This document shows, one piece after another, positions 33,619 to 42,190 of a DNA stretch of 64,000 nucleotides. The DNA is from SM1-50 sp964467345 (GTDB lineage: Archaea > Thermoplasmatota > E2 > DHVEG-1). The DNA is taken from assembly GCA_964467345.1 (NCBI GenBank), contig CAYXPY010000010.1, positions 1 to 64,000 on the forward strand, in the 5' to 3' direction. Both the position numbers and the translations under genes were made by a program. The first letter of the stretch is position 1. Each line of letters starts with the position of its first letter. Below the pieces are notes generated by a model that did not search any database, was not told the origin of the DNA, and worked only from the letters and a program-made list of their open reading frames with translations.

Positions 33619-34317
33619 ATGGATAAACCATCCGAGCATTTCAGAGCACCGGTCTCAGAGACCTACCGGAGAAAATCCCCCTTCGACCAGCTCCTTGAGC
33701 ATATGGGAAAGGTACGAGAATGTATCAACCTGCTTGGGGAAGGATTGATCCACTATTACAAGGGAGACTATGAAGGGTTTCCGGAATTAACTGAAAAAAT
33801 TTCTTCAATCGAGCATGAGGCAGATATCATCAAAGGTAATCTACGGAACCATCTTCCCAATTCACTGTTCATGCCTGTCGATAAAGGGAAATTCCTCTGG
33901 GCGTTACGGGAACAGGATGCTATTCTGGACCATGCGGAGAATCTGATGCAGATGCTGGATATGCGTCATACAAAAATTCCTAAAGAACTACAAAATATTT
34001 TCATTGAACATGCTCAGATGGTCATGAAAACGGTTAAAGCAATGGAAGATGCGGTGGAGAGCATCAGAGATCTTGTCGAGACAAGTTTTGTGCAACGGGA
34101 ACGAGAGCAGACCAAGCAGTTCATCCATAAAGTTCATGATTTCGAATGGCAAGCGGATCAGAAGAAATATGATATGACAAAAGGAATCTACAAGCTAGAG
34201 AAGAAACTTGATCCCATGGATGTCTACCATTTGCTTAAGATAGCGGACTGGGTCGATGACATCGCGGATCATGCGGAGAACGTCGCTGACTGGTTACGGT
34301 CCATGATTGCACGGTAG
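33619..34317 (+). CDS. PhoU-like DUF47 protein, Pit partner
   Basis: This 232-residue all-helical protein of the DUF47/TIGR00153 group has ISSIEHEADIIKGNLR, LREQDAILDHAENLM and a C-terminal ADWVDDIADHAENVADWL. These are the E/D-rich metal-cluster motifs of PhoU domains. These proteins are nearly always encoded next to PiT transporters and are thought to control them. Same strand, 16 bp after pit. Confidence 0.92.
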   Translation: MDKPSEHFRAPVSETYRRKSPFDQLLEHMGKVRECINLLGEGLIHYYKGDYEGFPELTEKISSIEHEADIIKGNLRNHLPNSLFMPVDKGKFLWALREQDAILDHAENLMQMLDMRHTKIPKELQNIFIEHAQMVMKTVKAMEDAVESIRDLVETSFVQREREQTKQFIHKVHDFEWQADQKKYDMTKGIYKLEKKLDPMDVYHLLKIADWVDDIADHAENVADWLRSMIAR

Positions 34318-34435
34318 ATTTCTGGCTAAATCTAGTTGCTTTTCTTTAGATTGTGATAGAAAATTATAATCCATTCTAAACGGTAGATATTTTTTTCAAA
34401 TAAACAAATTTCTGCAGTGAAATATCATAGTTACA

Positions 34436-34452
34436 CTATATAGACTATATAG
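34436..34452 (+). promoter_or_regulatory. tandem CTATATAG elements before ACR3
   Basis: CTATATAG-A-CTATATAG, two palindromic octamers, lie just upstream of a TATA-like AATATAAAT (about 34460) and 66 bp before the ACR3 start. The same kind of pair (CTATAG-AC-CTATAG) precedes pstS. No gene is seen in the 200-bp gap 34318-34517. Confidence 0.5.
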
Positions 34453-34517
34453 GAAACGATAATATAAATGGAAACAATGAGCGGAGGTAACAATAAGAAA
34501 AAGATTGGAGAAAAATT

Positions 34518-35567
34518 ATGGTTGAAGCCGAAAAAAAATTAGGTTTTTTCGAAAAATACCTCACACTATGGGTCATTGTTTGTATCATCATTGGTATAAT
34601 ATTCGGACGGTTGAACACAGAGATCGCAGGGTTCCTGAACACACTCCAGCTGTATCAGATCTCATTGCCAATCGCGATTTGTTTATTCTTTATGATTTAT
34701 CCAATCATGGTACAAATTGATTTTAAAAAAGTCATCGAAGCAGGCAAAACACCAAAACCTGTCGCCCTCACATTGGTTATCAACTGGCTGATAAAACCAT
34801 TCACCATGGTGTTTTTCGCCTGGTTGTTCATGAGTGTTGTCTTTGCAGCGTATCTTGATGCATCCTTAGCAGAGAGTTATAAAGCAGGCATGATCCTGCT
34901 TGGAGTCGCCCCGTGCACAGCCATGGTACTGGTCTGGAGTTATCTATCCAAGGGAAACATGGGTCATACCCTGGTCATGGTCGCAATCAACTCGTTGACC
35001 ATGTTGATTCTCTATGCCCCACTCGCAGGTCTGTTGCTTGGCATTAGCAATATCGTCGTCCCCTGGGAGACTATTGCGCTTTCTGTCGGTATTTACGTTG
35101 GCCTCCCACTCCTTGCTGGATATGCCTCCCGTTCTTACTTACTTAAAAGGAAAGGACAGCACTGGTTTGACACCTCCTTTGCCCCCTCCTTGCACTATAT
35201 TGCGATCGTCGCCTTGCTTATCACATTGATTCTTTTATTTAGTTTACAAGGAAGCGTCATCGTCGATCAACCATTGATCATTGCGATGATCTTTGTGCCA
35301 TTATTCTTACAAAACCAGGTGATCTTCTGGATAACATATCTTGCGGCAAAAGCCATCCGACTCCCCTATGAAGATGCCGCTCCTTCCGCGCAGATCGGAG
35401 CAAGCAACCATTTTGAGGTTGCCATCGCGGTTGCCATCATGCTCTTTGGGCTTTCCTCAGGAGCTGCACTCGCAACGGTCGTTGGAGTGCTCATGGAAGT
35501 TCCGGTGATGTTGTTGCTGGTCAAAGTAAGCCTCAGGACACAACATTGGTTCCCGAAAAAGGGGTAA
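34518..35567 (+). CDS. acr3: ACR3-type arsenite efflux transporter
   Basis: This 349-residue protein with ten membrane helices belongs to the BASS/ACR3 fold. The catalytic-cysteine motif LGVAPCTAMVLVWSYL and the later GASNHFEVAIAVA are diagnostic. It exports As(III) that the arsenate reductase at 42183-42596 would produce. GGAGGTAAC precedes the start at some distance and AAGATTGGAG nearer. It stands in the middle of phosphate genes, fitting arsenate entry through phosphate transporters. Confidence 0.93.
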   Translation: MVEAEKKLGFFEKYLTLWVIVCIIIGIIFGRLNTEIAGFLNTLQLYQISLPIAICLFFMIYPIMVQIDFKKVIEAGKTPKPVALTLVINWLIKPFTMVFFAWLFMSVVFAAYLDASLAESYKAGMILLGVAPCTAMVLVWSYLSKGNMGHTLVMVAINSLTMLILYAPLAGLLLGISNIVVPWETIALSVGIYVGLPLLAGYASRSYLLKRKGQHWFDTSFAPSLHYIAIVALLITLILLFSLQGSVIVDQPLIIAMIFVPLFLQNQVIFWITYLAAKAIRLPYEDAAPSAQIGASNHFEVAIAVAIMLFGLSSGAALATVVGVLMEVPVMLLLVKVSLRTQHWFPKKG

Positions 35568-35706
35568 AACATAAGAACCGAAGGGATCACCTTATTACAC
35601 TCGAAAGTCCATATGAAAATAAAGTAATAAATGAACAACAACAATTAGCCTTTCATGTTTAATCCATAGAAAAGCCATAAAGGACTTTAATGAAATAGTT
35701 ATTCAG

Positions 35707-36492
35707 ATGAGTCATATGAGAATCGCACACATATCAGACATTCATGCAAACTTTGGCAGTGATTTTAATAACGCAACATTTGAAAAAGCAGCAAGGCTGC
35801 TAAATAACTTTGAGGCAGACCTTATTTTCATCTCAGGGGATCTCACAACCGAGGGGTTACTTCGTGAATATGAACTTGCCTCAGAAAAACTAACTATGAT
35901 ACAAGGGAAAAAGGCGATTGTACCAGGAAATCATGATGAAAAAAACCTTGGTTATAAGTTGTTCCCCGAGTTCTTCGGTAATACGGATTTTATTCGCAGT
36001 GATGGGAATCTATCCTTGATTGGTCTGGCCACAAGTGAGCCAGATAAAGCAGATGGACGTCTTGGCAGAAATAGACACCGATTGATTATGCGAGGTATCC
36101 GGAAAAAGAAGGATCTCACCCTCATTGGTTTTCATCATCATCTTATTCCGATCCCGAACTCCGGAAGAGAACATAACATCATTGAGGATGCAGGAGAGAC
36201 CCTGGATATTATCCTACGTAACAATGTCCCCCTAGTTCTTATGGGTCATCGGCATGTCCCGTATGCTGTGAAAATCCATAACACGTTACTTGTCAATGCA
36301 GGAACGTTTTCTTGTAATAGGACCAGAGCTCATTTTGGGAACACATTCAATCTCATCGATATGACTCCCAAGGGAATCATCGTAACCGTTGTCGACATAG
36401 AAAAAGGAAAACAGCAGAAAATGGTTCAGTATAATCCTGTTGATGGGTGTTATCGCAACAGGTACTATGATATGAATAAACGGATCGATTAG
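35707..36492 (+). CDS. calcineurin-like metallophosphoesterase
   Basis: This 261-residue member of the metallophosphoesterase superfamily has all ligand motifs in order: HISDIHANF (D-x-H), FISGDLTTEG (GD), VPGNHDEKN (GNHD), GFHHHLIP, and MGHRHVPY (GHxH). It probably hydrolyses a phosphodiester or phosphomonoester. Its place between ACR3 and the pho regulator suggests use in phosphate scavenging, but no signal peptide is present so it acts in the cytosol. It converges on the AbrB-PhoU gene, overlapping by 4 bp. Confidence 0.9.
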   Translation: MSHMRIAHISDIHANFGSDFNNATFEKAARLLNNFEADLIFISGDLTTEGLLREYELASEKLTMIQGKKAIVPGNHDEKNLGYKLFPEFFGNTDFIRSDGNLSLIGLATSEPDKADGRLGRNRHRLIMRGIRKKKDLTLIGFHHHLIPIPNSGREHNIIEDAGETLDIILRNNVPLVLMGHRHVPYAVKIHNTLLVNAGTFSCNRTRAHFGNTFNLIDMTPKGIIVTVVDIEKGKQQKMVQYNPVDGCYRNRYYDMNKRID

Positions 36493-37499
36493 TTTTTTTC
36501 TGCACCAACAAGATAGTTTATCACTGTTTCTGAGATATCCTCGGAATATTCACCGATCCTGCGGATACTCTCAACGATGTATCCAACCGATAATGCGATG
36601 ATTCCTTCCTGCTTTAATGCAAGAGTATGGATTTCTTTGCAGACTGATTCCAATTCTAGTACTGATTCGATGTTTTCACTTGATGCATGGATGTCTTTTT
36701 TGAAAAACGAGCTGATGCTTTCATTGAATATATCCAAGGAAAGCTTGCCTGCAGTGAGAATCCTTAAAATATCTTTTTTTTCAAGGGTATGGTCGATAAT
36801 ATTCGGGATGTTTTCAGAAATCCTGACGATATGGTCTCCTATCCGTTCGATGATCCTGCTGATGAGAAAACAGGTTGATGCTGTCTCTATGGTGATGTTC
36901 ATCTTAGCAGCAAGACTTGCGTTCTGTAGAAGAATGTTGTACTGACGGGCGACGAACCAGTGAAGACGATCGACGTCATTGTCCCGTGAGATGACGTCAG
37001 CAGCCAATGTTTTGTCTTTTTCCTGCATCGCGCGCATCACGTCTTCATGCATGCGTTTGACGATAACATACATCCGTTTGATGGTTCTATCAAACGGCAT
37101 CTCGGTTGGGTTAAGCAAGTCTTTGAGCGTGATGGATGTCTCAGTCTCTTCAATGACCTCGGGGCCTATCGCCAATTGGGTGAATGATCGGATGACGTTT
37201 TGAACACCGATTGGCATTTGTTTGGGGGAGGTGATCTTTAGGGAAGTGTACCCCGCGATATAAGCGCCGACGAGCTGTTGGAGCAAGTAGGTTGGTTTGG
37301 GGATCTTGCTGATATCAAATTCCTTTACTTTCTCTAGTTGTTCTTGAGTCATTTTTGGACTGAGCAGTAACGTTCCATCTGATTGGATTTGTATCCCGAG
37401 TGGATCATTTTTTTTGATATGAAACGACGTGACCCATTCTTTTGGCAAGGTAATTATATAAGAGGAACCTCCGGTGAGCTGTACTCGTCGTATCTCCAT
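36489..37499 (-). CDS. AbrB-PhoU fusion regulator of phosphate uptake
   Basis: This 336-residue archaeal PhoU-type regulator has an N-terminal SpoVT/AbrB DNA-binding domain (1-48; RRVQLTGGSSYIITLPKEWV) and two PhoU helical bundles (about 110-330) with SRIIERIGDHIVRISENI and RIGEYSEDISETVI. It is divergent from pstS with the two starts 134 bp apart, so it most likely controls the pst operon and itself. One of three PhoU-domain proteins in this region. Confidence 0.92.
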   Translation of the reverse strand: MEIRRVQLTGGSSYIITLPKEWVTSFHIKKNDPLGIQIQSDGTLLLSPKMTQEQLEKVKEFDISKIPKPTYLLQQLVGAYIAGYTSLKITSPKQMPIGVQNVIRSFTQLAIGPEVIEETETSITLKDLLNPTEMPFDRTIKRMYVIVKRMHEDVMRAMQEKDKTLAADVISRDNDVDRLHWFVARQYNILLQNASLAAKMNITIETASTCFLISRIIERIGDHIVRISENIPNIIDHTLEKKDILRILTAGKLSLDIFNESISSFFKKDIHASSENIESVLELESVCKEIHTLALKQEGIIALSVGYIVESIRRIGEYSEDISETVINYLVGAEKN

Positions 37500-37545
37500 A
37501 GATTTTCACAGAATACCCTGATTCAGAACCATCATTTAATAGTTT

Positions 37546-37590
37546 CTATAGACCTATAGTGACAAAATTCTCCTATATATATCACTATAG
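37546..37590. promoter_or_regulatory. operator candidates between phoU regulator and pstS
   Basis: CTATAG at 37546-37551 and CTATAGTGA at 37554-37562 are followed by the inverted TCACTATAG at 37582-37590 (19-bp spacer). They sit between the two divergent promoters. For pstS, TATATATTTAAAT (about 37606-37618) lies close to 25 bp before the ATG at 37634, with no ribosome site, so the mRNA is probably leaderless. The AbrB-PhoU protein is the natural candidate to bind here (inference). Confidence 0.6.
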
Positions 37591-37633
37591 ATTATGGAGA
37601 TAAAGTATATATTTAAATTTTGTTTGCCATTCA

Positions 37634-38521
37634 ATGGTGATAATAATAGTTCAAGAAATAAACAAAAAAACAAGAGGAAAACTTGCATTAGGAATAGTCG
37701 TAACAGTTGTGTTGCTCGCAACGATATTCAGCGGTTGTATACAAACCGAGCAACAAGGGTTAACTATCGTCGTCGTCGGACGAGACAGCGCCTCAGGAAC
37801 ACGAGAATTCTTCTGGGAACATGTCATGAAAAAAGGAAACTTCACTGCAACAATGCTTGAAAAGAACTCAAATGGAGCGGTTCACCAGACCGTCTCATCA
37901 ACAAAAGGAGCGATAGGCTACGTCGGACTTGGATATCTCGATGAAAACGTCAAAGCAGTTAAGATAAACGGCATCGACGCAACCATTGCCAATGTTATCG
38001 CAGGAACGTATCCCATCTCACGGTCGCTGAATATGTATACAAAAGGAGAACCAACCGTGATAGCTTTAGAGTTTCTTAAATACCTTGACAGCACCGAAGG
38101 TCAGACAATCGTCGAAGATGAAGGATTTGTCCCAAAAACAGCAACAGGATCTTACATCAAAGTGGACGGACTAACAGGTAGTATCAAAGTCGTTGGTTCA
38201 ACAACAGTGTTGCCTATTGCACAGCTCGCAGCAGAAGCATTTAACGAATTATACGGAGCTGACCTTGTCGCAGTAAGCGGCGGGGGATCAAGTGTCGGTG
38301 TCCAATCAGTCGGAGAAGGATCCGCAGACATTGGTATGGCATCACGAGAACTGAAATCAAGCGAAACAACCACCTATCCCACCCTTGTAAAACACATCGT
38401 CTGCAACGATGGAATCGCAGTCATCATTCACCCAGAGAACACCTACGTCCAAGACCTTACCTTAGAAGAAGTGAAACAAATCTACGAAGGAACCTACACC
38501 AACTGGGACGAATTGGAATAA
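37634..38521 (+). CDS. pstS: phosphate-binding lipoprotein PstS, circularly permuted
   Basis: This 295-residue extracellular phosphate-binding protein of the Pst ABC importer has a signal peptide with lipobox FSGC (C35 lipidated). The normal halves are swapped. Residues about 43-168 are what is usually the C-terminal half (VVVGRDSASGTREFF at 46-60, GAIGYVGLGYLD, LNMYTKGEP, EGFVPK). After a linker, residues 182-295 are the usual N-terminal half (VVGSTTVLPIAQ, SGGGSSVGVQSVGEG, DIGMASREL), ending TNWDELE exactly where the first half would normally follow. Phosphate ligands are all present: S189/T190, the SGGGSS loop, D232, R50, S54-G55-T56. Probable leaderless transcript. Confidence 0.88.
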   Translation: MVIIIVQEINKKTRGKLALGIVVTVVLLATIFSGCIQTEQQGLTIVVVGRDSASGTREFFWEHVMKKGNFTATMLEKNSNGAVHQTVSSTKGAIGYVGLGYLDENVKAVKINGIDATIANVIAGTYPISRSLNMYTKGEPTVIALEFLKYLDSTEGQTIVEDEGFVPKTATGSYIKVDGLTGSIKVVGSTTVLPIAQLAAEAFNELYGADLVAVSGGGSSVGVQSVGEGSADIGMASRELKSSETTTYPTLVKHIVCNDGIAVIIHPENTYVQDLTLEEVKQIYEGTYTNWDELE

Positions 38522-38535
38522 TAACCCCAAAAAAA

Positions 38536-38564
38536 GGGAAACGATAAACATATATTCGTTTCCC
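38536..38564 (+). terminator. stem-loop between pstS and pstCA
   Basis: GGGAAACGA and TCGTTTCCC form a perfect 9-bp stem with an 11-nt loop, 15 bp after the pstS stop. It could attenuate transcription into pstCA or protect the pstS mRNA, giving more binding protein than permease. Confidence 0.6.
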
Positions 38565-38615
38565 CCATTCTTTTCCTAGATACTCAGGGAGGCACCAGTG
38601 AGGAGCCTGTAAATA

Positions 38616-39027
38616 ATGAACTTCAAAAAAAAACAGAGAACCATCTATACAAGTTCAAAACGAAATAGAAAAGAAAAAACAATCAAAAGCATTTTTTTTA
38701 TTGCAGCCATTTTTGGAGTCGTCACCATCTTTTCCATCCTCGCATTCCTCTTGATGGAAGCCTATCCGCTCCCAACCGATCTCTGGAGTTTCCTCTCTGG
38801 TGAAAAATGGAGTCCAACTGAATCTTTAAAATTCGGGACCTATCCACTTATCGTAGGAACACTGCTGGTAACCTTTGGTGCCATGGCACTGGCAATACCA
38901 CTCAGCATCGGTGGAGCACTCTTTATCTCTGAAATCGCCTCATCCCGACTCCGATCCATCATCAAACCAGCGATTGAACTTCTCGCAGGAATCCCCTCGG
39001 TCGTGTATGGGTTTTTCGGCTTAATCA
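38616..39027 (+). CDS. pstC: phosphate permease PstC, N-terminal part up to assembly gap
   Basis: The first 137 codons of the phosphate ABC permease. A basic N terminus (KKKQRTIYTSSKRNRKEK) precedes helix 1. Then come YPLIVGTLLVTFGAMALAIP, ISEIASSRLRSIIKPAIELL and AGIPSVVYGFFGLI, as in PstC. The sequence then meets 100 N. Its last 55 bases are repeated exactly after the gap and in the same codon phase, so the frame continues into 39128-40708. Overlapping the two copies gives one open reading frame of about 645 codons. Confidence 0.88.
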
Positions 39028-39127
39028 NNNNNNNNNNNNNNNNNNNNNNNNNNNNNNNNNNNNNNNNNNNNNNNNNNNNNNNNNNNNNNNNNNNNNNNNN
39101 NNNNNNNNNNNNNNNNNNNNNNNNNNN
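39028..39127. other. 100-N assembly gap flanked by an identical 55-bp sequence
   Basis: 38973-39027 and 39128-39182 are identical over 55 bp, starting ATTGAACTTCTCGCAGG. An exact 55-base overlap at both sides of a 100-N spacer is what a de Bruijn assembler with k=55 leaves when it scaffolds two neighbouring contigs. Closing the overlap keeps the codon phase of pstC. I therefore see the gap as artificial, with no missing sequence; a short tandem duplication is the alternative. Confidence 0.85.
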
Positions 39128-40708
39128 ATTGAACTTCTCGCAGGAATCCCCTCGGTCGTGTATGGGTTTTTCGGCTTAATCATTCTCACCACATGGATAA
39201 AAGACTTCTTTGGTGTCCCTACCGGGGAGACATGGCTTGCTGGTTCAATCATCCTGGGCATCATGGCAATCCCGACCATCACCACGGTCGCGGAGGATGC
39301 CTTAAAAGCAGTTCCTCGAGAATACAAGGAAGGATCCCTTGCGATGGGAGCGACACGATGGCAAACGATAAAAAAAGTCGTTGTCCCCTCTGCACTCTCC
39401 GGGATAACCGCTGCAATCATCCTGGGCATCGGAAGAGCAGTCGGGGAGACGATGGCGATCCTAATGGTCTGTGGAAACGCCGCAATCATCCCCAGTCCGC
39501 TCTGGAACACCTTTTCCCCTATCAGAACCTTGACCTCGACGCTTGGGATAGAAACCGCTGAAGTACCCGTGGGAGGACCACATTACCATGCATTATTCGG
39601 TGTCGCTGTCCTTCTCTTAATCATCACGCTGGTGATCAACCTAACCGCAGTATATCTTTTAGGTGTCTTACAAAAAAAACATGGCGCGACAGCAAAAAAG
39701 AAAAAACCAGTTATCCCCATCGTCATTGTAACAAAAATAAAAAAAATAGCAACCTCGGGTGGGCTTCTAGTTCTGCTTCTCCTGCTTTATCTTATCACAG
39801 GTATCCTTGTGACCGGTATACTTGTCGTACTTGGAGCCTTGTTCTGGTTTATGACAAAGCGGATATCACAAAAATCCATTCAAAAAATCGCATTCTCAAC
39901 CATTGGCGCCTCTATTCTCATCATGATGATTTTGCTGGGCTTGATCTTGTCTTATATCATCATGAATGGAACAGGTGCATTAAGCTGGGAGTTTCTGACG
40001 CAAGCCCCAAAAAACCTTGGGAGAGACGGAGGTATTTCAACAGCATTAATTGGGACACTCTACCTAGTCGCAGGAGCTATAGCCATCGCCTTACCAATTG
40101 GTGTAGGAGCATCAATCTACCTCACAGAGTACACAAAAGAAAGCATAATGACAAAAATCATCAGGACTGGCGCAGACCTGCTCAATGGAACCCCTTCGAT
40201 TGTATTTGGGCTTTTCGGATTTGCTTTCTTCGTCATTTATCTTAAGTTCGGATTCTCATTACTAGCAGGACAGATCACCTTGGCGTTTATGATCATCCCG
40301 ACAATCCTACGAACCACGGAGGAAGCATTACGCAGCGTCCCACAGGCGATCCGCGAGGGAAGCTATGCGGTGGGAGCAACACGATGGCAGACCATCAGAA
40401 GGGTCGTCCTACCACCCGCAGCACCAGGAATCATCACCGGAGCGATCCTTGGCATCGGAAGAGCAGCTGGTGAAACAGCCCCGATTATGTTTACTGCTGT
40501 AGCCTTCTCCTCGTTTTTCCCCTCCTCACTCTTAGAACCCGTCAATGCCTTACCCTATCATCTATTCATCATAGCCACCAATGTTCCTGGTTCTGCTGCC
40601 CGAAGCGCTGCAGGGGGAACAGCCTTGGTGCTTCTTCTCCTCGTCATTGCTTTTTATTCAATCGCAATCCTCATAAGAAATCATTATCAAAAAACAATGA
40701 AATGGTGA
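39128..40708 (+). CDS. pstCA: fused phosphate permease PstC(C-term)-PstA
   Basis: The frame continues the PstC core and runs without stop into a complete PstA. Two permease coupling (EAA-loop) motifs are seen: EYKEGSLAMGATRWQTIKK in the PstC half and AIREGSYAVGATRWQTIRR in the PstA half. Each is followed by GIxxAxILGIGRAxGET. A Lys-rich connector (KKHGATAKKKKPV) and extra helices join the halves. With the upstream part the product would be about 645 residues. In most organisms these are two proteins. Next gene: pstB, 7 bp on. Confidence 0.9.
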   Translation: MELLAGIPSVVYGFFGLIILTTWIKDFFGVPTGETWLAGSIILGIMAIPTITTVAEDALKAVPREYKEGSLAMGATRWQTIKKVVVPSALSGITAAIILGIGRAVGETMAILMVCGNAAIIPSPLWNTFSPIRTLTSTLGIETAEVPVGGPHYHALFGVAVLLLIITLVINLTAVYLLGVLQKKHGATAKKKKPVIPIVIVTKIKKIATSGGLLVLLLLLYLITGILVTGILVVLGALFWFMTKRISQKSIQKIAFSTIGASILIMMILLGLILSYIIMNGTGALSWEFLTQAPKNLGRDGGISTALIGTLYLVAGAIAIALPIGVGASIYLTEYTKESIMTKIIRTGADLLNGTPSIVFGLFGFAFFVIYLKFGFSLLAGQITLAFMIIPTILRTTEEALRSVPQAIREGSYAVGATRWQTIRRVVLPPAAPGIITGAILGIGRAAGETAPIMFTAVAFSSFFPSSLLEPVNALPYHLFIIATNVPGSAARSAAGGTALVLLLLVIAFYSIAILIRNHYQKTMKW

Positions 40709-40715
40709 AACGACA

Positions 40716-41477
40716 ATGGCAGAAAATGAAATCATAAAAACAGTCGATTTGAATCTTTGGTATGGCGAAAAACAAGCCTTGTTTGCTATCAACATGAGTG
40801 TTCTTGCCAACAAGATAACCGCTCTGATCGGCCCATCTGGTTGTGGGAAATCAACCCTGATCCGCTGTTTCAACCGAATGAACGACGTCATCGACAAATG
40901 CAAGATAACAGGCAATATCCTCTTTGATGGAAACGACATTTACCATGCCGATACCGATGCTGTTGAAATACGGAAAAAAATCGGCATGGTCTTCCAAAAA
41001 CCTAATCCATTCCCAAAAAGTATCTATGAGAACATCGCCTACGGCCCCCGGGTTCAAGGAAACAACAACAAAAAAGAACTTGACAGCATCGTTGAAAGAA
41101 GTCTAAAGGTAGCAGCCTTATGGGACGAGGTCTCCGATCGACTACACGAGTCCGCCATGGGTCTTTCCGGTGGTCAACAACAACGGCTCTGTATCGCCCG
41201 GTCACTTGCCATAGAACCGGAGATTATTTTAATGGACGAACCTTGCTCATCTCTAGATCCTATCGCAACAGCGAAAATAGAGGATCTCATGCTTGAGTTG
41301 AAAAAGAAATATACCGTAATCATCGTCACCCATAATATGCAGCAGGCTGCACGAGTCAGTGATTTTACCGCGTATATGTATCTTGGTAAATTAATTGAAT
41401 TTGGAAAAACCGAGCAAATCTTCGAGGATCCCAAGGAGGAGCTTACGGAGAAGTACATCACAGGAAGATTCGGTTAA
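40716..41477 (+). CDS. pstB: phosphate ABC transporter ATPase PstB
   Basis: This 253-residue ATPase has Walker A GPSGCGKST, Q-loop MVFQKPNPFPKSIYENIAYG (PstB-specific), signature LSGGQQQRLCIARSL, Walker B IILMDEPCSSLDP and H-loop IVTHNMQQAARVSD. The stretch FNRMNDVIDKCKITG is also typical for PstB. It powers phosphate import through the fused PstCA. Tightly packed between pstCA and phoU. Confidence 0.96.
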   Translation: MAENEIIKTVDLNLWYGEKQALFAINMSVLANKITALIGPSGCGKSTLIRCFNRMNDVIDKCKITGNILFDGNDIYHADTDAVEIRKKIGMVFQKPNPFPKSIYENIAYGPRVQGNNNKKELDSIVERSLKVAALWDEVSDRLHESAMGLSGGQQQRLCIARSLAIEPEIILMDEPCSSLDPIATAKIEDLMLELKKKYTVIIVTHNMQQAARVSDFTAYMYLGKLIEFGKTEQIFEDPKEELTEKYITGRFG

Positions 41478-41488
41478 GGTGAACAGCT

Positions 41489-42190
41489 ATGGTTGAAAAA
41501 TTCCATGTCGAATTAAGCCAAACAAAAAAAGATGTTGATGCCATGGGGCATTTAGCAAAAGAGATGCTTTCGAAATCTGTTGAGGCGTTAAAAGAGATCG
41601 ACACTCAAAAAGCTGACTGTGTCATTTCAAAAAAGGTACAGTTAGCAGATATGGATGACGACATCGAGCAAAAAGCACTGCGATTAATGGCGCTGTATCA
41701 ACCCATGGCAGGGGACCTGCGGGAAATCGCCTGTATCTTAAAGCTGATAACTTATTTGAATAGAATTGGTCGGTACGGGAAAGACATTGCCAAACTCGTC
41801 GTTGAATTCGAAAAAAATGGTCATGTGAAAAAACTTGTCAGCCTCCCGCACATGGCTGAACTTGTGACCAGCATGATCAATGATGCGCTGTATGCATTTG
41901 AAACAGGGGATATCTCGAAGTTCAATGATTTCATCGAACGGGAAGCAACTGTTGACGAACTTCGCTATTCCATTTTCCGGGAATGCCTCACCTACATGAT
42001 GGAGGACCCATCGGTGATTACCCGTTGTACCTATTATATCATCATCGCTCGGTACCTGGAACGATGCGGGGATCATGCCTGTAAGATGGCGGAAAAAATA
42101 ATCTATATGGTAACCGGAGAACGTGTGGAAATTGACTGTCGTGAGGATACATCAAAGGCCTGTTTTACTGGGATAAAGAAAAATGAGTAA
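41489..42190 (+). CDS. phoU: phosphate signalling protein PhoU
   Basis: This 233-residue protein has two three-helix PhoU repeats. Metal-binding stretches are DMDDDIEQKALRLMALYQPMAGDLREI and, at the end of each repeat, NRIGRYGKDIAKL and ARYLERCGDHACKMAEKI. It restrains Pst transport when phosphate is plentiful. Starts 11 bp after pstB and overlaps arsC by 8 bp. Confidence 0.94.
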   Translation: MVEKFHVELSQTKKDVDAMGHLAKEMLSKSVEALKEIDTQKADCVISKKVQLADMDDDIEQKALRLMALYQPMAGDLREIACILKLITYLNRIGRYGKDIAKLVVEFEKNGHVKKLVSLPHMAELVTSMINDALYAFETGDISKFNDFIEREATVDELRYSIFRECLTYMMEDPSVITRCTYYIIIARYLERCGDHACKMAEKIIYMVTGERVEIDCREDTSKACFTGIKKNE

